DNA of 64,000 bases, taken from Euryodendron excelsum (taxonomy: Eukaryota; Streptophyta; Magnoliopsida; Ericales; Pentaphylacaceae). The stretch lies in assembly GCA_033060915.1 (NCBI GenBank), contig CM065397.1:21110501-21174500 (forward strand), given 5' to 3'. Both the position numbers and the translations under genes were made by a program. The notes below the pieces were generated by a model, which worked only from the letters and a program-made list of their open reading frames with translations, ran no database searches and was not told where the DNA came from. Of this stretch, positions 1 to 8,379 are shown one piece after another; the stretch's first letter is position 1; every line of letters begins with the position of its first letter.

Positions 1-1656
1 ATTAGGAAAGATTTGGATTAGGAAGGGATTGGATTTGGTTTCTAAAAGAGAAAGGTTGGATTTTGTTTCCTAAAACGGAGGACGGGATCTAGTTTCCTAA
101 ACGGGGAGATTGGATTTGGTTTCTTAAAGAGAAGATAGGATTTGACACGAATTTGGAGAGGGAAATTTTAGAAACCCTAGTTTTGAAAAATTGTAGTTTC
201 GACGTAGAAAATAAGTTTTGGAAACATGTATAGTTTTGATGTAGAAAACAAAAGATTTTGGAAACCTAGGTTTAGGGCAAAGTTTGAAAATTGTGTTTTT
301 TGAAAGAAAATTAGGGTTTCCTAATTGTGGGTTCTAGGGCTTGATTTGGGGCTCTAAGGAAAGAGTTTTTGGAAAGTGTGTTTTTAGAAACGAAGGTTTT
401 TCTAGAAAGGAATCCTAGGGAGGAGTTTTTGGAAAGTGAATTTAAAAAGAGAGTTTTTGAAAAAGATTTTAAAGAGAAGGAGTTTTGGAAGGTGTGTTTT
501 TAGAAATGTAGATTTTGGAAGGGAAATCCTAGAGGGGAATTTCTAGAAAGAAGATTTTAGAAAGAGAGTTTTTGGAAAGATTTTTGGAGAGAGTTTTTAG
601 AAAGTGGATTTTGAGGAAAAGATTTTGGAGAGGAGTGGAAAAAGAGAGTTTTGAAAAATAGATTTTGGAAGGGAGTTTTTGAAAACAATTTTGAAGAGGA
701 GAGTTTTAGGAAAGTATATTGAAAAAGGAATTTTTAAGAGGAAATTCTTGGAGAGAGAGAGAGTTTTTGGAAAGTACAAAAACATCTCACTTTCCTAAAG
801 CGATTCTAGCCATAAGAGGGCTAGAACCACTTTATGAAAGTGGTTTTGAAAATAAAGTTTGAAAATATAGGCCAAAATGCCACTTTTAATATAACACTTT
901 CCTAAAGCAACCCTAGCCATGGAAAGGCTAGAATCACCCTAGAATTGTGGTTTTGAAAACAAGTTTTTGAAAAAGAGATTTTGATGCAATTTTGAAAACA
1001 AGTTTGAAAACGATTTTTTGAAAAACAACTTTGAAAACGAGTTTTGGAAGATGCAAGACTATGATATGCACAATGCAATTTGGGGTCGTGAACATACAAG
1101 GTTAAGGCTTCACCACATAATCAAGGGGGTCGGACCCACGTGGTCTTTGGTTAGACTATAAGAAAGCCCCCGACACGGTGACTCTCCAATAGTCCAATCC
1201 TACACATGGACCGGGAATCCCCTTGTTTCAAGCATGCAAAGAAAGGGGGGAGAGAGATGGGGGATTAAAACAGAGAAAACTCAAGTGGGTTGGAGAGAGA
1301 AGAGAGAGGGGGAATGCGGAAATTTAAATAGGGAGCCTACCTTGTTTCTTGTTTATTTTGCGCGCCGTGCAGTCTTCGGTCTTCGGTCTTCGTCTTGGTC
1401 TTCTTCTTCAGTCTTCAAGGGTTGTCTTCAAGCTTTAGATGGCAGCTCTTCAAGTCTTCCCAGGATGGTTGAAGGTTAGGGTATTAGTGTATAGAGGAGT
1501 GTATGAGTGTATAGGAGGCTAGGGTTTGTGTATAGTGGCTAGCGTTTGGAAAAACCTAGGGAGGCTAGGGTTTTGGAGGTGCTCGAGCTCTGTGTATCGA
1601 AATATGAGATTCTTAGGTTAAGTTTGCAGACCCCTTTCACGTTGATCGAGGCTCTG

Positions 1657-1664
1657 TATTTATA
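1657..1664 (-). promoter_or_regulatory. TATA box of LTR-1
   Basis: The minus strand reads tataaata, followed by acagagcctc. The same context occurs in LTR-2, 4, 5 and 7. It lies about 1.9 kb from the LTR start and should separate U3 from R. Confidence 0.7.
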
Positions 1665-1678
1665 GAGGGAAGACAAGC

Positions 1679-1785
1679 CTGGCGCCTGTGGCAGTGGCGC
1701 CAGGGCAAAATTTACACTGGCGCCACTAGTAGTGGCGCCAGGCCATTTTTTGGCTTGGCGCCACTGCTAGTGGCGCCAGCCATTT
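1679..1785. promoter_or_regulatory. Palindromic GGCGCC array upstream of the LTR-1 TATA box
   Basis: Three inverted-repeat modules. The central one (1717-1741) has 11-bp arms, ctggcgccact and agtggcgccag, around a 3-bp centre. The flanking modules are variants. The array sits directly upstream of the TATA box in LTR sense and recurs in LTR-2, 5, 6, 7 and 8. Candidate transcription-factor binding or methylation-sensitive element. Confidence 0.6.
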
Positions 1786-2139
1786 AGGAAAGAATTAAGG
1801 TCGGCAAGCAACGTATCTTTGACTAGATTTGGGCGCCTGTACTAGTGACTACCATGTAAACTTTGGCCTGGCTTCACTAGGAGTGGCTCCGGAAAGTCCA
1901 GGAATGATTTGAAGGAGCCGGGAGTGACCCGGAAGGCCGGAAAGGAGCAGGAACACTTAAAATAGTGTCCTGGAGGTATTTGACTTGAAAAGTGAGGGTA
2001 AGATGTGTCGGAAAGGTCGACCGGGCCTTTAGGGGCAAAACGATCAACCGGACTAGAAAACTGTCGTGACAGACTCAGACTGTCCCAGAAGAAGACTTGG
2101 GATCTGGAAACATTATTTAGAATGTTCCTAGAGGTTGCC

Positions 2140-2660
2140 AGTTTCATTCCCAGAGCCGGTGTGGTCGGAAAAGGAGACCGGCCCACTAGGGGTAAAACGG
2201 TCATTTTGCACTGGGTTTGCCGGAACTGACTCGGAACGGTCCGGAAAGGTAAAGGAAGATTGAGAATACTATAAAAAGTGTTCCCGGGTCATTACCGGTT
2301 TGATACCCAGAGCCGGTGTGGTCGGAAATGGAGACCGGCCCACCAGGGGCAAAACGGTCATTTTGTACCGGGTTTGCCGGAACTGACTCGGAATGGTCCG
2401 AAAAGGTAAAGGAAAATTGAGAATACTATAAAAATTATTCTCGGGAGGTTACCGGTTTAATACCCAGAGCCGGTGTGGTCGGAAATGGAGACCGGCCCAC
2501 CAGGGGCAAAACGGTCATTTTATACCGGGTTTGCCGGAACTGACTCGGAACGGTCCGGAAAGGTAAAGGAAAATTGAGAATAATATAAAAAGTATTCTCG
2601 GGAGGTTACCGGTTTAATACCCAGAGCCGGTGTGGTTCCCGGGGCGTTCAGATGCCTAGG
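2140..2660. repeat. 158-bp tandem repeats in U3 of LTR-1
   Basis: The phrase cattttg plus flank recurs at 2202, 2359 and about 2517, a period of 157-158 bp. Each unit holds a tttgcccct box and a ctataaaaag box. Two to three units are present. LTR-2 has the same array at about 6640-7010. Confidence 0.75.
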
Positions 2661-2789
2661 GGCAAAATGGTCATCTTGACCGGAAAGTCTCGGAAAAAGT
2701 CCTAAGGGTAGTTTGGTCATTTTTCACCGAATTAAGATGACAGACACTGGTGTTGACCTGGGTTTTGAGTGTTTCTGCCACTCTAACTG

Positions 2790-3110
2790 TGTGAGTATTT
2801 CCGCTACTCGGACGGGGTTGACGATTTGAGAGTACTTCCGCTACTCTAACGGTTCTGTGAGTATTTCCGCTACTCTAACGGTTCTGTGAGTACTTCCGCT
2901 ACTCTAACGGTTCTGTGAGTATTTCCGCTACTCGGACGGCTCCGTGAGTACTTCCGCTACTCTAACGGTTGAGTATTTCCGCTACTCGGACGGCTCTGTG
3001 AGTATTTCCGCTACTCTAACGGGTCTATGAGTATTTCCGCTACTCTAACGGTGGAGTATTTCCGCTACTCTAACGGTTGTGTGAGTAGTTTTGCTACTCG
3101 GACCGTCTCG
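2790..3110. repeat. 29-bp minisatellite in U3 of LTR-1
   Basis: About ten copies of a 25-29 bp unit built on gagtatttccgctactc, followed by taacggttct or ggacggctct, plus a degenerate last copy. LTR-7 has a similar expansion, while LTR-2 has only one or two copies. Confidence 0.8.
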
Positions 3111-3525
3111 AGGAATAAACTATCTTGAGAGAGGGATTGGAAAGGGGTCTTATCGTCTCCGAAGAGACGTGCCTGGGTTTTGAGTGTTTCCGCCACTCTG
3201 ACGGTTGTGTGAGTGTTTCCGCCACTCTGACGGTTTTGTGAGTGTTTCCGCCACTCCGACGGATTTGTGAGTGTTTTACTACTCGGACCGTCTCGAGGAA
3301 TAAACTGTCTCGAGAGAGGGATCGGAATTGGAATAAGAAAGGACATTGCCCCTAAGGGCATTTTGGTCATTTTGCCTCTATTTGGGCCTGACAGGCCCGC
3401 GAAGCGATGGAAAGGTGGAATTTAGACCTAGGGAATTGGATTCAATAGGAATATGCCTGAAATGACCTGAAAACAAGTCTGGACGGAGTGTAGACTATCG
3501 AGCGGTAAAAAATGGGGTGCTTACA

Positions 3526-4437
3526 CCAGTCCAACTCAGACAAAGCTCCCAAATCGGCTACTATACTCACCAGACGGCACGGCACGAGTGACTTGTTGTT
3601 GTTGCAAAAGCAACTAAAGATGATATACAACATAAGTCGCCGTCTCATGATATCTTGCCTGGCAAGCGATGGCTCAGTAGCAAAAGTACGCTCACCCTGA
3701 CTAATCCAAGAGACTGGGAAGGCAGAACGCTCAGGATGAGGCAAGTCCAATAGCAAACAGGCCTCGTCCCTACTGACTGGGTGCAGGGTGATCCGCTGGC
3801 CGACAAAGGAGAGTCCTGTAATAATCGCCCAATCTAAAGGAGTAGGGCCTAACTCGAAGCCGACAAAATGGAAGGTCCCAGTCTCCCCGAACCACCTCTC
3901 AATAAGTGCCAATACCAAATGCCGGTTCAGGCGGTTAGCCTGTAATCCCATAAAGGCGCCGAACCCGATCTCTGCCAAGAAGGCACGGTATGATGGGGCA
4001 GCCTGCTGCATGGTCACAAAAACCTGATGAACAGCCCCTCGGAAAGCTGTATGTACCCGCGGAGGTGGCAAATGGTGTCTGGAGTATACACTAGGATGAT
4101 AGGCCAGATCCCCGAGTGGTGGGACATCCGGTATCTGCAGATCTCCCAAGTCGGCGTCTGTCTGCCTCTGCCTAGAAGAAGCTCTCCCATAACCGGTCAT
4201 CTGATCCCCGGGCCCTGGTATCTCCTCCTCGGCATCAATCTCCTCGGCAAAAGTCTGCTCAACCGGAGGAAAGGGGTCGACAGGTAGCCTATTCCCCTGC
4301 CCACTCTGGCTAGATGAAGATCGTCCGGTAGATCGTCGACTACCTCTAGATCGACTAGAACCGCTAGCAGAATCGGTCCGGGCCACCTTCCTCTAGCAGC
4401 GTCTCCTCTCGGAACCGTCATCACCTGCATCTGCCAT
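3526..4437 (-). pseudogene. Antisense accessory gene, plant mobile domain (PMD) protein, interrupted
   Basis: Reads against the host element E1. The chosen start (4437) lies just after a splice acceptor and matches the start of the E2 copy at 41846. Codon 15 is an in-frame TAG (4393-4395); an internal ATG at 4386 opens the remaining 287 codons. The N-terminus is rich in Ser, Arg and Gly and probably disordered, followed by an acidic stretch. From about residue 131 it resembles the plant mobile domain (PMD, aminotransferase-like family): motifs HLVLALIERWF, TGTFHF and LDWAIITGLSF. LTR-1 cuts the frame after ALSELDW; the last residues of the open frame are LTR sequence. Antisense ORFs between pol and the 3' LTR are known in Tat-lineage elements such as maize Grande. 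No catalytic role can be assigned. The domain is clear; the function is unknown. Confidence 0.75.
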
Positions 4438-4438
4438 C

Positions 4439-5322
4439 CTGAAAAGGTAAGCCAAGGTAAGTGATGTTAATATACCATCCATGCAATTTAAATAACAGTA
4501 AAATAAAATAAACAACTAACACAAACAAAACAAATAAAAAAAAAAAACTTTGAATGATAAGTCAAAACAAAATTCCTACATGCACATCTTGATTTTCCAA
4601 CTTTAAACCAAGTTTCAAGGGTTCTCTGTCTTTTTCCTTCAAAAAAATCTTATTTCTAAAACTTTAACCAACTCTTTTCATAATTTCTAAAAATTTCGAC
4701 AGAGTCCCGTTTAAGAATGGCCCCTACAACGCCCATGATATCAACACAAAATGCAAAATGTGCACTTTCCAACAATCATATAACAATGGCACCCGTGCAC
4801 ACTTTTCAATTTTTCAAAATTTTCAAAACTCATGTTTTATTTTTCAAATAAATCAACGGTTTTCAAAAGGCTTCCAAAATTTTTCAAAATCACCTCAAAT
4901 GTTTTCAAAATATTCCTACATTTTTCCAAATTTCAAACTTCAAAAATTTCATCAATTTCTTGAATTTTCTAATTTTTTCTAATTTTCTAAATATTTTTCT
5001 ATTTTTCAAAAAATCAAAAATTCACCGAGTTTTCAGAAAATCACGAAATTTCATACGTTTGTTAAACACATTTTTCTAAGGCACATTGCACAAAAACATA
5101 GCCAGAAAACCCAATACCCATGCCTGTAGGAACAAATCTCCTATTCTGCAGAAAGCCCTCTTCGCATAATCATAAAAATCATTCAAATTCAATCAAACAG
5201 CCATCAAAATGCAAAAAAAACATCACCAAAGTGTTCAAAACATATCAAAACATTAATTTCCACTATTCACATGATTCAAACGAAGTTCTACACATCAAAA
5301 TCAACAAAATTTGAAAACTCAC
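4439..5322 (-). other. Intron in the 5' leader of the antisense PMD gene (E1 copy)
   Basis: The minus strand has a donor aag|gtgagt at 5323|5322 and an acceptor ttttcag|g at 4439, one base before the ATG. The 884-nt interval is AT-rich and has no long ORF. E2 has the same donor and acceptor with an 885-nt interval (42732-41848). This is inferred from conserved splice sites; no transcript data were available. Confidence 0.6.
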
Positions 5323-5524
5323 CTTTTGGAAGTTCTCCGGCGAAATCTTCTCGTCCGGCGACTTTTCCAATGACGTGGACTCCTTCCGACAATCACCCGT
5401 GGTCCCCAAAGAGTGCTCCTTCAATCTCTAAGATAGATTCCTCGCAATGCCTCATGAATTTGCAAAAACCCTCCAAAGTGTTGCGGCTGTTCGAACCAGA
5501 AATTTTCTGGTTTTAACTTTAAGC
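5323..5524 (-). other. Probable non-coding 5' exon of the antisense PMD gene (E1 copy)
   Basis: Less AT-rich than the intron, ends at the conserved donor, and lies between it and the palindromic promoter module. The 5' end is not defined, as no clear TATA box is visible in the right place. It is homologous to 42733-42932 in E2. Confidence 0.4.
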
Positions 5525-5585
5525 CTGGCGCCACTAGCAGAGGCGCCAGTTTTGTTTTGCCAAAGGCACCACTACTAGTGGCACC
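5525..5585. promoter_or_regulatory. Palindromic GGCGCC modules beside the antisense gene promoter (E1)
   Basis: Two inverted-repeat modules. One at 5525-5549 has ctggcgcc/ggcgccag arms. The other at 5565-5585 is ggcaccact/agtggcacc-like. They are of the same type as the arrays upstream of the LTR TATA boxes (1679-1785, 7382-7483), yet lie in the element interior about 200 bp before the 3' LTR. Confidence 0.55.
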
Positions 5586-5769
5586 AGTTATAAATTCTGG
5601 GCAGTTTTGCCCTTTTTCCCGCCGAAGCTCGTTTTCAAAGGCCTTTTTGGCCTGTTATCCGTTTTCAACCCTCGTTGTCGAAAGATTTCCAATGTCCGTC
5701 CCTCCGACTGCTTCGCGGTCAACATGAGACTCTTACTCTTATCGTTTTCTGTCTTTGACAAGCAAAGAC

Positions 5770-5782
5770 AGAAAAAGAGGGG
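5770..5782 (+). other. Polypurine tract of E1
   Basis: agaaaaagagggg, followed by tagc and then the LTR-2 start. It occupies the plus-strand primer position. The E2 counterpart is at 43201-43213. Confidence 0.75.
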
Positions 5783-5998
5783 TAGCTATAAGCACCCCAT
5801 TTTTGACCGCTTGGCTGTCTACACTCCGTCCAGACTTGTTTTCAAGTCATTGTGGGCATATTCCTATCGAATCCAATTCTCTAGGTCCAAATTCCGTCTT
5901 TCCATCGCTTCGCGGGCCTGTCAGGCCCAAATAGAGGCAAAATGACCAAAATGTCCTTAGGGGCATTGTCCTTTCCTTTCTAATTCCAATCCCTCTCT

Positions 5999-6425
5999 CG
6001 AGACAGTTTATTCCTCGAGACGGTTCCAATCCAAGCGTGTCTCTTCGGAGACGGTAAGACCCCTTTCCAATCCCACTCTCGAGACAGTTTATTCCTCCAG
6101 ACGGTTCCAAGTCAGGCACGTCTCTTTGGAGACGATAAGTCCCCTTTCCAATCCCACTCCCGAGACAGTTTATTCCTCGAGACGTCTTCAACTCAGGCAC
6201 GTCTCCTCGGAGACGGTAAGACCCCTTTCCAATCCCACTCTCAAGACAGTTTATTCCTCGAGACGGGTCAAATCCAGGCATGTCTCTTTGGAGACTATAA
6301 GTCCTTTTCCAATCCCACTCTCAAGACAGTTTATTCCTCGAGACGGTTCCAATCCAGGCACGTCTCTTCGGAGACGGTAAGTCCCCTTTCCAATCCCTCT
6401 CTCGAGACAGTTTATTCCTCGAGAC
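5999..6425. repeat. 81-bp hairpin-bearing tandem repeats in U3 of LTR-2
   Basis: Six units begin with variants of gagacagtttattcctc at about 5999, 6081, 6162, 6244, 6325 and 6405. Each holds an inverted repeat like cgtctcttcggagacg (6361-6376): a 6-bp stem with a ttcg loop. LTR-5 has about three units and LTR-7 two. Confidence 0.8.
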
Positions 6426-6639
6426 GGTCCGAGTAGCAAAACTACTCACAAAACCGTTATAGTAGCGAAAATACTCACAAATAGGTTAATATAGGGAATT
6501 GGCAACAAACCCCTGTGTCACGACGACCACTGTTAGAGTGGCGGAAACACTCAAAACCCAGGTCAACACTAGTGTTTGTTAACCCACTTTGGTGAAAAAT
6601 GACCAAACTGTCCTTTGAACCTTTTCCGAGACTTTCTGG

Positions 6640-7010
6640 TCAAGATGACCATTTTGCCCCTAGGCATCCGAATGCCCTGGGAACCACATCGGCTTTGAGT
6701 ACCAAATCGGTAATGTCCCGAGAATACTTTTTATAGTATTCTCAACCTTCCTGTACCTTTCCGGATCATTCCGAGTCAGTTCTGGCCAACCCGGTACAAA
6801 ATGACCGTTTTGCCCCTAGAGGGCCGATCTCCTTCTTCGACCACACCGGCTCTGGGTATTAAACCGGTAATGTCCCGATAATACTTTTTATAGTGTTCTC
6901 AACCTTCCTTTACCTTTCCGGACCATTCCGAGTCAATTCCGGCAAACCCGGTACAAAATGACCGTTTTGCCCCTGGTGGGCCGGTCTCCTTTTCCGACCA
7001 CGCTGGCTCT
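6640..7010. repeat. 158-bp tandem repeats in U3 of LTR-2
   Basis: The acaaaatgaccg phrase recurs at about 6797 and 6955, spaced 158 bp. Each unit carries gaccgttttgcccct followed downstream by tttttatagt. Homologous to 2140-2660. Confidence 0.7.
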
Positions 7011-7381
7011 GGGAATCAAACCGGCAACCTCTGAGAAAATTCTAAATAATGTTTCCATATCCCAAGTCTTCTTCCGGGACAGTCCGAGTCTGTCCCGGCT
7101 GTTTCCCGGTCCGATTGACCGTTTGGCCCTAAGGGCCTGGTCAACCTTTCCGACCCATTTTGTCCTCGCTATTCAGGTCAAATACCTCCAGGACACTATT
7201 TTAAGTGTTCCTGCTCCTTTTCGGCCTTCCGGGTCATTCCCGGCTCCTTCAAATCATTCCTGAACTTTCCGAAGTCACTCTTAGTGAAGCCAGGCTAAAA
7301 GTTGCATGGTAGTCACTAGTAGAGGCGCCCAAATCTAGTCAAAGATACGTTGCTTGCCGACTTATAAAGTTTCTTAAGTGG

Positions 7382-7483
7382 CTAGCGCCACTAGTAGTGG
7401 CGCCAAGCCAAGAATTGGCCTGGCGCCACTCCTAGTGGCGCCAAGAGAAATTTTGCCCTGGCGCCACTGCAACAGGCGTCAGG
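7382..7483. promoter_or_regulatory. Palindromic GGCGCC array upstream of the LTR-2 TATA box
   Basis: Three modules: gcgccactagtagtggcgcc, a cctag-centred variant, and ggcgccactgcaacaggcgt. The last module ends 14 bp before the TATA box. Confidence 0.6.
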
Positions 7484-7496
7484 TTTGTCCCACCTC

Positions 7497-7504
7497 TATA
7501 AATA
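7497..7504 (+). promoter_or_regulatory. TATA box of LTR-2
   Basis: tataaata in the context cacctctataaatacagagc, 1.7 kb into the LTR. Transcription would start about 30 bp downstream, giving a long R-U5 of about 3.4 kb. Confidence 0.75.
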
Positions 7505-7588
7505 CAGAGCCTCATTCAACATGAAAAGGGTCTGCAAACTTAACCTAAAAATCATATATTTCGATATACAGAGCTCGAGCACCTCCAA

Positions 7589-7642
7589 AAACCCTAGTTT
7601 CCTTAGGTTCTCCAAACCCTAGCCACCCTACACAAACCCTAG
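7589..7642 (+). promoter_or_regulatory. Three telobox motifs near the LTR-2 start site
   Basis: aaaccctag at 7589, 7614 and 7634, about 85-145 bp downstream of the TATA box. Similar clusters, as ctagggttt on the plus strand, occur in LTR-1 near 1510-1575, LTR-5 near 36345-36395 and LTR-7 near 51790-51840. Teloboxes are known binding sites near plant transcription starts. Confidence 0.5.
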
Positions 7643-8379
7643 CCTCCTATACACTTATACACTCCCCCATACACTCATACACTAGCCTTCAACCATCCTT
7701 TGAAGACTTGAAGAGCTGCCATCTAAAGCTTGAAGAAAATCCTTGAAGGTTGAAGAAGAAGATCGAGACGAAGACTGAAAACCGAAGACAGCACAGCGCG
7801 CAAAATAAACAAGACATACGGTAGGCTCCCTATTTAAATTTCCGCACTTCCCCCCTCCTCTTCTCTCTCCTAACCCACTTGGGTTTTCTCTATTTTAATC
7901 CCCCATCTCTTTCCCCCCCTTTCTTTGCATGCTTGAAACAAGGGGATTCCCGGTCCATGTGTAGGATTGGGCTATTAGAGAGTCACTATGTCGGGGGCTT
8001 TCTTCTAGCCTATCTAGAGACCACGTGGGTTCGGCCCCCTTGATTATGTGGTGAAGCCTTAACCTTATATGTTCACGGCCCCAAATTGCATTGTGCATAT
8101 CATAGTCTTGCATCTTTCCAAAATTCATTTTCGAACTCGTTTTCAAAAATTGTTTTCAAACTTGTTTTCAAAATTGCATCAAAATCTCTTTTTCAAAAAC
8201 TTGTTTTCAAAACCACAATCCTAGGGTGATTCTAGCCTTTCCATGGCTAGGGTTGCTTTAGGAAAGTGTTACATTAAAAGTGACCTTTTTGGTCTATATT
8301 TTCAAATCTTATTGTTTTCCAAAACCACTTTCTTCAAGTGGTTCTAGCCCTTTTATGGTTAGAATCGCTTTAGGAAAGT

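Larger units (their letters stand above)
1..3525 (-). mobile_element. LTR-1, giant Tat/Ogre-type LTR, truncated by window start
   Basis: In minus orientation this LTR begins at 3525 with TGTAAGC and runs left out of the window. It is collinear with LTR-7: the first bases here match LTR-7 near 50265, so roughly 1.8 kb of its 3' part is missing. In order leftward it holds the conserved U3 start, a minisatellite, 158-bp repeats, a palindromic array, a TATA box and a purine-rich tract (1-1080). Its right edge cuts the antisense PMD reading frame of E1, so it inserted into E1. The first five bases after it are ccagt. The partner TSD lies outside the window, so solo LTR versus full element is undecided. 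Confidence 0.85.

Noticed and set aside
1842..2204. A 101-120 codon ORF (LTR sense) starting near the last 158-bp unit and present in LTR-1, 2, 4, 6 and 7 (also 6958-7263, 22902-23243, 44475-44807, 52118-52459)
   Set aside because: It tempts as a U3-encoded gene. Comparing LTR-4 with LTR-7 by hand, 33 differences fall 9/10/14 on codon positions 1/2/3, close to even. LTR-2 is frameshifted and LTR-5 stops early. It is also upstream of the TATA box.
2790..3110. CRISPR-like regular repeats
   Set aside because: The units are directly tandem with no unique spacers, lie in a plant LTR, and no cas genes are present. It is a minisatellite.
5607..5945. A 112-codon plus-strand ORF across 5607-5945
   Set aside because: It spans the polypurine tract and the LTR-2 start. 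Frames starting with KHPIF or similar recur at every LTR start and are LTR sequence.
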